A program made the translations under genes and the position numbers. This document shows, in pieces, positions 23,198 through 34,961 of a stretch of 64,000 nt of DNA. Numbering within the stretch: the stretch's first letter is position 1; each line of letters opens with the position of its first letter. Where the stretch lies: NCBI GenBank assembly GCA_030248295.1, contig JASANH010001677.1, forward strand, positions 186,001 through 250,000, in the 5' to 3' direction. Under the pieces are notes generated by a model. The model searched no databases. It was not told the DNA's origin and saw only the letters and a list, made by a program, of their open reading frames with translations. Source of the DNA: Mesodorylaimus sp. YZB2_4. Taxonomy: Eukaryota > Nematoda > Enoplea > Dorylaimida > Dorylaimidae.

Positions 23198-25123
23198 CTA
23201 GGCGGCTAAATCAAAATCGTCCCTCATATCATTGTACTCTTGAACGTGTTTTTTGATGGCTGATGCATTCGTCCATGTAATGAAATCTTCCAAATTCCTG
23301 CAAAAACGATATAAGCTAGTCCAATATAAAAAAGGTGCAGACAATTTAGTCAGTCGAAAATTCCATTCAAGCCTGAATCGAACACACGCATGCGCGGCGC
23401 GGACAGTGCTTTCCCTGATTTTTTCACGTTTTGAAGACATAAAATTTTTCCCCCCAGTTATTTTCACGCTTTTGCAGCACGAGTAAAGTAATTTCAACTG
23501 ATGTGTTTATTTACGACATCGACCGATCCCGTCTATCCAATCCGACTGGTGGACCGGCCGGATCAGAAAGATAAACTTTTCTCGCTTTATCTGCTGGAAA
23601 ATGATAAGGTGCAAATGATTGGAAAATCCCGTATTTTTCTCTAAAATTAGCACTTAATCCTGCTTTAGGCGCCGGTTAGCTCTCCTGTGTCCTTTGAAGT
23701 GGTCTGACAAGAGAGTGACAACAAGGACTCTGCAAAACGCGTCATCCCCATCAATCTTATTTTTCAAGCTGATCGAGGTTGGATCTGGCGATGCTGGTCC
23801 TCAGAGAAGGCGGGTGATTCAAAATTTGAACCCTCAAAAATGCAACCGCTCACAACTTTCCATAATTTTGGCTTCAAATTTCCAATTCCCCTGATTTTTC
23901 AAACACTTCACGGGCTCCCTGACTTTTCCAGCTTTTCCTACCTTGTATGAATCAGTTGGGATATACTGCAGCTGTATCCTCAGAGTTCCAGTTTCAGGAG
24001 GACGAGTAAAGAAAAATTCAGAGATATCTTGCTTTAACCATGATTTTTATCGTTAAATTCACCTTTTATTTGCTTTGTAAATTCCACAAAAAATCGGGAC
24101 AAAGCTTTCTTCAGAAACGCAAGCCGAAGAGCACCTTCCGAAAGAAAACATCATGATTTACCTGGGGACTAAAAAAGCGGGGTCCGTGATCAATTCGGGT
24201 CCAACTCGTACATGGCCATGTTCCACAAATCTTGTCGCTGCTTTCAGATTCTCGGCCATTTGAGTTCGAACCATAACAACTGGCAGACGACGTCTAAAAA
24301 AGCAAAAGAATTGTCTCCGAAGGCCTAAACGAAACGATGACTCATTCACGATATGTCTCCAGGCAAAATAGGTGGGTAATAAATGTCCATGAAATTTGCC
24401 TCACCCTAGTTTCTAAGGCTTCCACATTCTAACCTTGATTGCCGCACCGCAGCACACTGCAGCTTAATCTGATAATGGGCAGATGCTTTGTTCAAACGGA
24501 TGTTCTTTCCTCACCCCTCCCTGGCCCCACAAAGGCTACGTTTCCTCAGTCTATGCTAACGATAAGCATGCTCCTTTGAAGAAGTTGGGTGAAAACAAGT
24601 TCATGCGAATAGTAATCATGCGCTCATTCTGGAGCCGTCATAAAATCTTTGATACTCGTACTGCAATCAGCGAAACCAAAGTTCCTTGGCCAAAGATCAA
24701 TTTAAAAAATCGGCGGGAAAACTTGGAGTTCATATTGGTCACTAGGCCTATTCTACAAGGACCTCCTGAATCCCAGAAGCCTACTGTACATGTATACTGC
24801 ACTTACCTGCAAAACGACGAAGCTGTAACTTTATCGCACAAATCTAAGCCTCGTTTGGTCGGTATCAATCCAATATTGTACAACTTTTCGATCAATTGCC
24901 CACCAACGTCCGTTCGAAATGGGTCTTTTGGATCTAGATCACGAATTTTTCTCGCCAATTCACGAATTTCTCTGGCCAATTTATTGTAAGAAACGTATTC
25001 GTCCTGATTTCGCAGACGAAATCGTTGAATAATTTGACTCACATGAACATTATTGTCTAAATCCCAGTTTATAAAGTCAACTTTTTTCAATAATTTACGC
25101 TCGTGAAAACGTAATTTTCGCAT
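23198..25123 (-). CDS. IMP3: U3 snoRNP protein IMP3
   Basis: Three exons on the minus strand: 24807-25123, 24162-24293 and 23198-23297, giving 182 residues (human 184). The sequence follows the family from end to end: [60 protein letters not shown], then the S4 RNA-binding part ([20 protein letters not shown]) and the end [14 protein letters not shown]3 binds U3 snoRNA and helps its pairing with pre-18S rRNA in the small-subunit processome in the nucleolus. The start chosen gives the conserved N-terminus. It lies upstream of the chitinase gene's 3' end on the same strand with about 340 bases between. Confidence 0.95.
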
Positions 25124-25466
25124 TTCGATGCTTCGTGAATGCAATTCACGCGAAACTTGTGGATGGGGGGGGGGGGGGAGACGATTATGTAAATCAGTAC
25201 ATCGATTTCACATACTTACCGCTACTAGCAGACAAACCAATTTGCAACACAAATCCGCGCGTAATTCAAATCATCCGCACAGTTTGCACCACATTACCCG
25301 TTTGATAAAATCCTTTTATTTTCATCATCAGCACCTTAAAGCGTACGCAATTGCACATCACATTCAATACGCATAATTTGATCAAAATACATTTATAAAA
25401 GAGAGCTGCACTGCATAAAATTCGCTACCAAAAGCATCAAATCCTAGATACCAAAAATTTCACATT

Positions 25467-28400
25467 TTATTTTACAATAACTTTACTTTTCGATTTATCA
25501 CAGCCGGCAGAGTTTGGCCAATCGCACACCAATGCATCTTTGTTGAAGTGGAGACCAGCTGGACAACCGTGTTTGTACACGATACCAGAATCATCGCATT
25601 GGAGAAATGAAGTGCATGATGATGGATCAGGATGCAGACCAGCTTCATGGCATTCGAAGGGGCCACTCGAAGTTGTCGAAGAGATGGGAACGGGCGGCGG
25701 TGTACTCGTTGATCGATCAGGGAGAGGGGGCGAGATCGACGATTGCAATGGCACGGACTGATGTACAGTGGTGGTGGATGCAACGTGGGGCGTTGCTGGT
25801 TGACTGCCTCCTGGTGGCTGCTGATTAGTCTAAAGCGGAGGGATTACAGCCAAGTGTCAGGGAGAGAGCCAGCATCACTTACACCCGAGATTGCCTCGCC
25901 ACCTTGCAATTTGGTCTTTATAGCCGATATCATTGGATACTTCTTGCCAGCACTCGATGAGCAACGGCCAAGGAAGTCGTCCATGTCCAACGACCACACA
26001 AAAGCCCCCGCGTATCCGTTGTCTATCAGCCAATCCAACTAAAGTACACTGGGTTGTACTGGCAGTCACAGAAGGAGGCTCAAGGGGTGCATACCTTTTC
26101 ATTAAAGCTTCTCACGTCGTCGTACCCAATCCATACACCGTCCTTATACACGTACGGAACCCGTTGCACCGAATCGTATTGATAAGTGAACTGCTTATTT
26201 CCTATCATATCGCAGATTTCGTAGTAAGAGGCCACTCCAGCCTCGCGAGTAAACGTCTGCGGGAGAGATGGACCATTAGCTGGAGATCCGATCTCGGTAG
26301 GAGACGAAGAAGCTGGCACTGCCCAACCACGACCATATGTGGCAAAACCGACCACCAACTTGTCCTTCGGAAAGCCTTGTTTCGTACTCCAATATGTCAT
26401 GGCTGAACTGAGCGAAAGACGGTCGTTGTTACGATCAAACAACGGAGAGCTGAATCCAGTCTTCCTCTCCCAGCCACCATGGAAATCATAGGTCATGACA
26501 TTGATGAAATCGAACCAGCTAAAACAAAAAGAGCACAGTAAGCGATGAGGTCACGACACAGGCCATGTATGGAATAGCCAAGTATTTTAGGTTTAGCTGG
26601 CATTGGAGGACCAGTGTAACCAAGCCTGGCAGGCGTAGGAGGGAGATTGTCGGATGGAGATTGAAGATTGGCTATGGATAAAGGGTCACATGTCACATGT
26701 CGACCGAAGTCGGCGGGACAAAAACTCCGACTGCAGCAGGTAAGTCTTGCGACTGCATACGGCTGAAGCATCAACCCGAGGGGTTGACGTATCCCAGCCA
26801 GTGAAGAGTATAAATTAGTCTATCCCACTCGCCATGCTCCACCAGGCACGAGGGTTACACCAGTGCTGACTGCATAAATCCAAACAAGGGCTTGCACAGA
26901 AGCCCTAAGCAATGAGGGCACTGATCAGAAAAGGAGAGAGCAACGTAGCCACTTACTTGGCCAGAGCTTTTCCGTTGTATCCTGCAGATATGCGTTCGAT
27001 GCCAGCCGCAACTGCTGCCGTCAACAGAAGCCGAGGTCTACCTGTCGTGGCCGACTCAGCATCGAAGGCTTCGCGCATTTCCTGAAAAATAGTTTTATTC
27101 TAACCACATGCCCAGCAGAGGCACAACTGTATTTTTGTTACCACTAGCTCTGCTTACATATATGCATGGTTGCAGAGCTCATTATAAAATCCTTGGCTCG
27201 CCCAAGGGCGGACTAGAACTGACCTGAAGAAGGCCTTCTACAGTGTAAAAGGCGTGGATGGACCTATCAGTGCACTGGTTCAGGGAGCTGGTCGGCCTAT
27301 CCTAAGTCAGTCCCAAGCTCGAGTTACTGGTCCAATTTTGTAGGCATCGGTTGACGACTGCTGGTCTTGAGTTCCTCGCCTGAACTTGCTCTGTGAGCAC
27401 TTCGGGGTCAGGTCTGTCAGAACCCTGTTTACGGCAAACACGTGCGGCTGCCCCCAATCGAGAGTCTATAAGAGCCGGTCGTTCCCTTCAGTAACACGGA
27501 CCCAGCCGTACTACAATGAGGGGCGTTCGCAAAATGCGGCACGAGAAGTAGTGGACTGCGTGGGGGCGTTCCTGGCTTGAGCTATCCTCTGGTCAGTGTA
27601 GCCAGCACCCTTAGCGGTTGGGAGTAATCGATACGCTCTCCTGGCTGGGACGCCAACCTCTTCGGTTAATGTTTCTAGGTCAGGTATAGTCGCGAGACTT
27701 GCCTACCTTTAGTCGGAGATTTTTTGCCTTGAGATTTCGGTCTCGACTACCTCCCGCCGCCTGGGTGCGCTGGTTACATTAGCCCTAGTTGGCCCTTGCA
27801 CGAGCCGAGGATTTTCACAGGAACAAGCCCACGCAGTCTACGACACCTCATGTATAGTTTATGATAGTAGCCACAAACAAGGGTCCTTCAGGCAGGCAAT
27901 GCAAGGAGCAACCGGACGTGTCCTAAGGGTCCTAGACCCAAGTTTCTTGAACGGAATTCAGACCAAGAACCCATTACCATTTACCACCGATGCCCGCAAA
28001 CCGAACCAGCCACTCACGACGACAGCCGTGAAGGCGCATTTATAGTCGACAAAATTTCTACTCCTACCCCTAGGGTAGGTGTAATTGCCATATACTTAAG
28101 CGTGTGCTATTACTCCTACCCGAGGGGTAGGTGTAGAAATTTTGTCGACTATAAAGGCGCCTTGAGAGAGCCTCGTGTCTGGTCCTACGAGGGGCAGACC
28201 AGTTCTCTGAACCCATAGATGCAGATAAGATGTGAATGCCTATTACAACAATCCTACTCACTTTTGGTGGCTTCTTACCTTGATGAGGGTAGTATATGCA
28301 CCCTTTGTTCCCCAGTCAGGATACTCCCAGTCGAAATCGAAACCATCAAACCCCAGTCGCCGAACGAAGGCCACCACGGAGTCGATGAAGACACGACGAT

Positions 28401-29084
28401 TTTGAGGATCAGTCGCCATCCGACGCATCAACGCTGCGTGATCTTGTGAGAAGGTGTAGCCACCAAACGACAGCAATACATTCAGGTCAGGTTGCTTCTG
28501 CTTGAGAGCAATGACACGTTTGTACATGCCGACGTTGCCGTCCGTGTCCGCATCGTTCCATTCGAATGATCTGCAAAGACAAACACTATGGCTTCTAGAC
28601 GGTCTGAAGGTGGAAGTTATTGCGCGCTGGCGACAGACCTGGTCTGTCGCCTGTGCCTTCAGTATCCCCTTCCCTCCTAGCTGTAAAAACAATTCTCAAA
28701 AAACTTGGTCCCAAATCAGCCAGATTCCATGGTCTACTGTGCCAGGAATGACTTCTAAAATCCGAACCCGCAATACCAAAATTCAGTATGCCTTACTTCA
28801 GAGTGAAGTCGTCCTTTATTACCACGAATGCATAGAACAGATGCGTGCACAGCCCGGGTTCGTAGCTTTCTGGCAAGAATTTCCATGGTTCTGGACGATA
28901 CTGCGACCAGTTCGTGTAGTAGCACCCTCGAATATACTGCCTCGATCGAGTCGACGGCCTGGAGTCGACCATGGTCACCTAAACAGTGAAAACCTCGAAT
29001 CATAATAAGAGAAAGAGAGAAGATTACCAGAGCAGTCCTTACCACGACCAAAAAAGCAATAATCAAAGCGATTGCCGACTGCAT
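25467..29084 (-). CDS. GH18 chitinase with C-terminal peritrophin-A (CBM14) domain
   Basis: Seven exons on the minus strand: 29043-29084, 28797-28978, 28279-28570, 26957-27081, 26095-26518, 25883-26038 and 25467-25829, giving 527 residues. A short signal exon ([14 protein letters not shown]) leads into the GH18 barrel: [19 protein letters not shown], the catalytic [10 protein letters not shown] (general acid about E157), [22 protein letters not shown] and [13 protein letters not shown] Ser/Thr/Pro-rich linker follows, then a chitin-binding domain with six cysteines. It should be a secreted endochitinase for cuticle turnover or digestion. All active-site residues I can check are present. The introns 26519-26956 and 27082-28278 carry dispersed repeats and a MITE. 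An AATAAA overlaps the TAA stop codon. Confidence 0.95.
26605..26835 (+). repeat. Dispersed repeat family A, copy 3 (best preserved)
   Basis: Lies in a chitinase intron. Blocks in order: CCAAGCCTGGCAGGCGTAGG, GACCGAAGTCGGCGGGAC, AAAAACTCCGACTGCAGCAG, GTAAGTCTTGCGACTG and CATCAACCCGAGGGGTTGAC, the last forming a hairpin. It is the best reference copy for the family. Confidence 0.7.
27210..28020. repeat. Composite inverted repeat (family B arms around family A)
   Basis: In the large chitinase intron, one arm (about 27255-27600: GGTTCAGGGAGCTGGTC, GTAGGCATCGGTTGACGA, GAGCACTTCGG, GACTGCGTGGG) reappears inverted at about 27785-28010 (CCCACGCAGTC, CACCGATGCCCGCAAACCG). Between them lies a reverse family A copy (27635-27780). 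Related arms occur near 39.1 kb and at 48.8-49.4 kb, so this is a mobile family and not a local accident. Confidence 0.55.
28031..28163. mobile_element. Short palindromic MITE
   Basis: The ends AAGGCGCATTTATAGTCGAC (28031-28050) and GTCGACTATAAAGGCGCCTT (28144-28163) are inverted partners, and the match continues inward through AAAATTTCTACTCCTACCCC to give arms of about 41 bases with only two mismatches. The centre is about 50 bases. No coding capacity. Confidence 0.8.
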
Positions 29085-29585
29085 GCTGACAAATATTGAA
29101 AAAGAAAAACAGCCGTCTCCTAGCAATGATTTGTAGCAACTGAGTGAGCCTGTCGTTGCCTTCTGCTCTTTTCCTCATGCTGGCAGGTTTTGTCTAGAAC
29201 AATTGCCGAAAACAAAGGTAAAATGTGTTGAGTCAAATAACTGGTTTGATGTTGCCAAGGTTATAAAATAGGGCCTTCTGATCCGGGCTGACAATCAAAA
29301 GCGTCTGCGCCAAAAGCAAAGAACAGACCTCTAATTATAACCTGCCATTGGCTTCATGCGTTGTTGTCCTGCTGATGCAATACGACTACTCTTCACTGGC
29401 ACGTTGTGCATGTCCTGAGTGATAAGCATGATAAACAGGTCGTTATGATTATCTTTTCGATGCACCAAAGCGAAAAGTTCTGTGAAGTCTGTTCAATATG
29501 GAACAAAAACTAAACCTCCAAAGAGTTTGTCGTCGCAGACGAGAACTTTTAGTCCAGCGTGCATCACTCACTCACACAGTGGCTG
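29085..29585. other. Region upstream of the chitinase start
   Basis: Likely promoter and 5' leader of the chitinase gene. No other feature noticed before the tandem array begins. Confidence 0.35.
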
Positions 29586-29589
29586 GTCT

Positions 29590-30720
29590 GCTTGAGGACT
29601 GCAATCAGTTTTCCTATTGTGGATCAGACTCCTGTTGTCAGGAGAATTGTGGCCAGTAAAGAACTGCAATCAGATCTTCTATTCCACATCAGAGTAAAGG
29701 TTTATGGGATAACATTTGTAAAAGATAACAAATTTCTCATTTCTACAGCCATCAAATTGGTAAAAATGTAGCGATAAAGAACTGCAATCAGACCTTCTAT
29801 TGTGGATCAGACTATTGTTAATTCATGGGTTAACATTTGTGCTAGATAACAGATTTCTCATTTTCACAGCCGTCAAATTAGTAGGATTATAGTCAGTAAA
29901 GAACTGCAATCAGATCTTTCATTTCACATGAGATTATAGGTGCAATGAATAGCTTTTGTGATAGATGACAGATTTCTCTTTTATGCAGCCGTGAAATCGG
30001 TGAAAAAAGTAGCAATAAGAACTGCCATCAGATATCATATTGTGAATCAGACTGTTGTTGGTTCATGGGTTAACATTTGTGCTAGATAACAAATTTCTCA
30101 ATTTTACTGCTGTCGAATCGTTAGTATTGGAGCCAGTAGAGAACTGCAGTCAGATCTTCTATTTCACGTCAGATTATATGATCATGAAATAACATTTGTG
30201 GAAGATACCAAATTTTTCATTTTCATTGCTGTCAAACCAATAGGATTGTAGCAAGTAGACAACTGCAGTCATGCCTTCTATTCCACATCAGATTATAGGT
30301 TTAGAGAATAACATTTGTGATTAATGACAACTTTCTCATTAATAAAGCCATCAAATCTGCAGGATTAAAGCCCATGAAGAAAAGTGGATCAGCTTTTCTT
30401 TTTCACACCAGATTATATGATCATAAATTTCTATTTCATACAGCCGTCAAATCAGTAGAAAAGGCAGCAATAAAGAATTGCAGATTGTAATATATTGTAA
30501 ATCAGACTGTTGTTGGTTCATGGGTTAACATTTGTGCTGAATAACAAATTTCTCAATTTTACAGCCCTCAAATCAGTGATGTTGGAGAAAGTAAAAAACT
30601 GCAATCACATCTTTTATCCCACATCGGATTATATGTTCACGGAATAACATTTGTGAAAGATAAAATTTTTTTTTACAGCTGCCAAATCAGTAGGATTGTA
30701 GCCAGTAAAGCGCTAGAAAG
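29590..30720 (+). repeat. Tandem array, about nine or ten copies of a ~118-base unit
   Basis: The unit contains AAAGAACTGCAATCAGATCT, then ATTCCACATCAGATTATAGG, then GGATAACATTTGTGNNAGAT, then AACAAATTTCTCATTTTNACAGCC and GTCAAATCAGTAGGATTGTAGC. Unit starts fall near 29660, 29775, 29895, 30010, 30138, 30255, 30375, 30470 and 30590. Two subtypes differ after the first block (TTCCACATCAGATTA against TTGTGAATCAGACTGTTG) and partly alternate. The copies have drifted by perhaps 15-25 percent, so the array is old. Confidence 0.85.
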
Positions 30721-31627
30721 GAAAAAAGTCTTCCGGCTCATTCTTCTACAAACTTATAATTGCATCGAGTTTGCCATGCCAAGTAATCACCAACACCGTC
30801 TTTTCACAAGCTTTTACACATGTTCGAACCAATTTTGCAGGAGGGAATGCGATCGCCTTTGAAAAGAACACCTTCTTAGGCACCTTAACTCATTCTCGCT
30901 GCAAGAAGCCCTTTGGACTTGCACGTTGCTGTCGCTGCTGCCAGCAATAACAGACTTCCGGCTAGCACCTGCACGGCTTCCCCCCATCCTTTCCCTGAGC
31001 GTCTCTCTTGAGCTCGTCTTTGGTCTTCGTGCTGAATTCCTCTTGCTTTCCCCTTGAGATCGTTCCAGCCTAAAACACGAACTTCCAGCCAAGTAGAGTG
31101 TTCTGAATACGAATTTTTGCCTGGTAGGTTTGCAGTGAGTATAACCGCACGGCCATAGAAGTATGTATATAGCAGGAGCGATCTGTTTTGTGCGTTTTTT
31201 TTTCAATTCTTCACTGTTATCGAGACATTAAAAAAAAGTGTGTGTTAGTGTGGCCTTCAGCAAAAAGTCATATTCAGTCGAGAGCGCACATAAAATAGCA
31301 TAGAAGGAGGCAGACAAAAGGATACGATAAGACCAGGCCTGGGAACTCGTTCAATGCGCTTCACCTCCACTCCCCTCTCCGAGTGCGCCAGTTATCATCG
31401 TAGAGCGGATACATCATGAGTTACAGCCGGAGCGTTGACTGCCATAGACAGTGCACTTTACTGCTTCCCATGATCACATCCAACTGGGATGTTAGCTCAG
31501 ATCGGGTAAATTTGGATCCCCTTGTATCACAAGCACTTAAGTGCAAGTCACATGAATCATCAGTGGGTGTTAAAACAAAAGGTATTACAGTAACTCCACT
31601 GTCTACAGAGCAAACTAATCTTGTCTA
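30721..31627. other. Gap, nothing recognised
   Basis: Only short frames without family resemblance. A minus-strand frame at 30814-31206 has low complexity and no supported function. Confidence 0.35.
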
Positions 31628-32230
31628 TCAATAAAAAAAGTTAACGAAGGGTTTCCATTGGTTTTTGAAAAGCTCCTGCTCGCCACGATTATATGACACA
31701 AAAAAGGCTACATTATACCCGTAGTAACTTCTGATTGTCCCTAAGAAGGCACTGAAGCATGGGTTTTCCTGCTGACGTTTGTGCTGATAAAGAAAAAATT
31801 GAGCCCACAAAAGAAGCATATTAACTGCAGCTGGAACATCCAGCGACCCAAGAAGTACCATTTCAGACGACACTTCACCAGAAAACGAGCACGACGCTAA
31901 TTTATTCTGAAAGAGCTCCCAAAAGTCTGTCAGGCATCTATTTTTACATTCAAAAAAGTTATGCGTTATCTGGAATTACCTGGCACACTGACAGGTCTCA
32001 GAGTTCCGAATTTTCCTGATAAAAAAATCGAGCTGTTGGTGATTCGATGCAAAAGTTTTCATTGGAAGCTTTTGAGTTGCGGGGTGATCTGCATGTTGTG
32101 CAACAGTTGAAAGAATGGCGTGATCTCTGGAGTAGAAAAATCTCTATCTTAGGCTTCCTGGGCAGTTGGTGGGACGTACTGTGTGGAGATCATCTCAGAA
32201 TAAAATATTTTACATCTAGCACTGCGAAGC
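31628..32230 (-). mobile_element. LINE remnant: C-terminal end of a reverse-transcriptase ORF
   Basis: On the minus strand a broken frame reads LKSFQ, KLLHRITNSSIFL, then ITHNFFECKNRCLTDFWELF and LLWAQFFLYQHKRQQ before a stop at 31628. The layout (LKSFxWKLLHRI, a Cys/His cluster with H-F-FEC, then FW) is typical of the tail of L1-type LINE ORF2 proteins. In-frame stops and shifts between the blocks show it is dead. I see no 5' part. Confidence 0.55.
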
Positions 32231-32364
32231 TGTATATAAGACCTAGACTCGTTACTGTTTTGTGCCTTGCTGCGGAGTACTTTTTTGCGGGTCAAAAATT
32301 TGATAGTTGACTGACTTGACTAATTTTAGCAAGGTTGTAGATAAAAGTTTTTGCGGATGGCGAC

Positions 32365-32773
32365 TAGGGATAGGTCGGGATCCCGACATTGAGGCATCGG
32401 GATTATGCATATATATAAGCGCAAAAGGACGCTAGGTACACTCTGAACCATCGCATCATGTCTTGCCAGATGAAGCAGGAGATATTGGCTGAGTCATGGT
32501 TCGAGGAGACTACAATTGAGAGTCTGAAAGCAGGATCGATGAAGAGGCAACAACAAGGCTAACCTCGCTAGACGTGCATCGAAGCTGCAAATGTACTCAT
32601 CAATTTCAGTTTATACGAGTATATAATGATTTAAAATCGACCGGAGAAAAATATGAAAAAATCTGGATGCCTAAATAGCGTGCTTTAGTGCGGAAAATAG
32701 GTTCGGCTCATAGGCAAAACGACAGAAAAATGCAAAAAATCCCAATCCCGATCATGATCCCGGTCTATCCCTA
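32365..32773. mobile_element. Non-autonomous hAT-like element
   Basis: TAGGGATAGGTCGGGATCCC at the left end is answered by CCGGTCTATCCCTA at the right end as an imperfect inverted repeat. The flanks ATGGCGAC (32357-32364) and ATGAGGAC (32774-32781) agree at six of eight positions, as expected for an old 8-base target duplication. TAGGG-type ends and 8-base duplications are features of the hAT superfamily. The 409-base interior has no transposase. Confidence 0.55.
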
Positions 32774-32781
32774 ATGAGGAC

Positions 32782-33890
32782 ATTTTACTGTGCAGATCGC
32801 CAGAATGAAGAGATGGCACAAAAAGAATATTGTGAGACTGCAGCGCTGTGAGGCTTCCCTGTACCAGTCTAACATGCAAATGCATCAGATCAGTATCGTC
32901 ATGCAACCGGTCTTCGAAAAAATTGGCATGTGATAAGTAGAATCGTATTTCTGACGTGAGCCCGGGCAGAGCAGAGCGATGAGAGATTAGAGGGACAAGT
33001 GGGCAGGGGCACATAGCACCAAGAAACGCAACATGACAGGGGCAGTGTCAATGGCAGGCATAAAGATCTAATCACATGATAACTCGAACACTATATAGCT
33101 CACATGGGCTATCTTGCCGAAACCCAGCGGACTCCCACTGTCCACCAATTCGCACCGATCGATAATCGAACGCCACTAATAAAGCTTCGGATAAGGCTTC
33201 TGATACGTTATCACTGCCATGAATACCATACGCAACTCGATGAGCTGAGCTCAGACAGTCCAGTTCAGTTCAATCAATACGAAACGCGACATTTCTATAG
33301 AGCTTATACACTGGCCAGGTACACAAAAATATCCAACACTATATCCCTCAATACACAAGGGTGCCCTTATGCGGCTGATAAGATACAAGATATAATATGA
33401 CGCACACGTATGTACATCATACAGTAAAATACGATATGACGAGGGCCACGAGGACTGAAAAACTATGACCTGCCAAAAAGTCCTATCAAAATAACAAACA
33501 TCCCACGTAAGGGCTAAGAATTCGCGTACATACCCTAAACTTAAAAAAGATCAAAATTTAAAACATTGAAAACGTCTCGGTGGCTCAAAACACGAAAAAA
33601 AATTCCGAAAAAACAAATGTAGTGTGAATCTCTCTCCAAATATCCAACACGAATCAAGAAATTGGTATAAGCCCCCGAGGGGGCATGAAAATTCCACATC
33701 CGAGTGTTCAGCCCTCTCTGGCATAGGATCAGATCGAGCCAAAACTGGCTGTCTCCTATCGCCTTGGATTTGAAAATCAATTCGAATCGATTCGATTTCG
33801 AATTTGATTCGAATCGATTCGATTTTCGTTTTTTCGATTTCAATCGATTGGATCTCAAAATTGATTCGTAAAATCGGTTGCATTGTCAAT
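32782..33890. other. Gap with a self-complementary TTCGAATCGA tract
   Basis: No gene recognised. At about 33775-33850 the sequence is a loose repeat of TTCGAATCGATTCGA-like words, each self-complementary. The minus-strand frames there are a consequence of this simple sequence. Confidence 0.4.
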
Positions 33891-33899
33891 CTCGACTTG

Positions 33900-34430
33900 A
33901 ATTGGTATGAATTTTTACAAGGATTTAGCGAACTTCTTCATTGGAAAGACAAAAAACATACGATTTTAATATGATCCGAGCAGATATTGAATAAGAAGCG
34001 AATCGGAACTGGAACGAAGAAAGGAACTTCACCCATACCAATCAATTTACGAATTTTTCCACCTAGTAATAAGAAAATTTTTAATGGTTTTACATTTTCA
34101 AAATATTTTTGTATAGTTTTGAATTTGACTTTGATCGATTTGCCTGGTTTGACGAAAGTACCAGTCAGTGATCAGCCCCGCGATATCGAGCATCAAATTC
34201 GCGATATGATTTTGACGAATATAACGAAAGCGAATTGTTTAATTTTGGCTGCAACATCGGCGAATATGGATTTTGTCACATCGGACGCGGTGAAAATGGC
34301 AAAAGAAGTTGATCCGGTTAGAATGAGAACTTTGGACGGTTTGACTAAATTAGATTTGATGGACAAAGGAGCCGATGCCAGGGGAGTGCTTACGAATCGA
34401 TTACTGCCTTTTAAAAGAGGTGAGCTCACG
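33900..34430 (+). pseudogene. Dynamin GTPase-domain pseudogene
   Basis: From about 34122 the frame reads [50 protein letters not shown] and [17 protein letters not shown], which is the dynamin G3-G4 region (DLPG and TKLD). Before a probable intron (34067-34121) lies [12 protein letters not shown], also dynamin. Upstream, matches to the family (LLHWKDKK, MIRADIE) fall in different frames with a stop near 33971 and another after ADIE. The P loop is missing and the frame ends soon after RLLPFKR. The retained intron suggests a decayed gene duplicate and not a processed copy. Confidence 0.65.
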
Positions 34431-34654
34431 AGTTGACGGCTTCAGGTTTTGTGTCCTAGTCAGTCCAAAGGATGGTGTCAGACCCAGCATAGACCCAGTT
34501 GGATCGAAAGTTTTTATTCCCGCCAAAACATCTTGCGTTGGCGTTATTCACGCAGACAGCTTGAATGCAGTTGACTACTAGAGGAACCGTTTGTGAATAA
34601 CATTGGCACTTTTTTCGATCCTTTGAACTTTTGACCCCTGCCCTGCCAAGCATC

Positions 34655-34760
34655 TGATCGCGCGGGGAGGTTCAGTCGGTTGCATCTGTATTGCTAGGGC
34701 CAGCAGTCTTGACCGGGAGGCCTCAGCTATGCTCTAGCTGAGGACGGCAGTTGAGGAAAC
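34655..34760 (+). mobile_element. tRNA-derived SINE fragment, copy 3
   Basis: Contains GGTTCAGTCGGTTGCATCTG (decayed A box), CTTGACCGGGAGGCCTCAG and CTGAGGACGGCAGTTGAGG, matching the minus-strand body of the copy in the Ro60 intron. Confidence 0.6.
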
Positions 34761-34961
34761 CCAGTCTCATCGTCAGTCAGGATGGCATGCATGCCATGCA
34801 ATAAAGTTCGGTGTTTTTTCATTGGTCGGCCTGAGCCACAGTGAGGCGAACTCTGGCTCAAGCTCAACAAGCTCAAGCTCAAGCTTTACTGCGACCCAAA
34901 GCAGCAAGAGCGCACTTACTGGGGCAGACACAAACTGGATAAAAAAAAAGAGAAAAGAGAA

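Noticed and set aside
24483-24989. Plus-strand open frame of 168 codons
   Set aside because: It overlaps an IMP3 intron and the first IMP3 exon on the other strand and resembles no family; the right part is a shadow of IMP3.
29590-30720. CRISPR-like or operon-like reading of the repeat array
   Set aside because: Units are tandem, ~118 bases and drifted, with no unique spacers, and the genome is eukaryotic.
33541-33889. Two overlapping minus-strand frames with repeated SIRIxFEI-like words
   Set aside because: They come from self-complementary simple sequence (TTCGAATCGA) and show no start, domain or splice sites.
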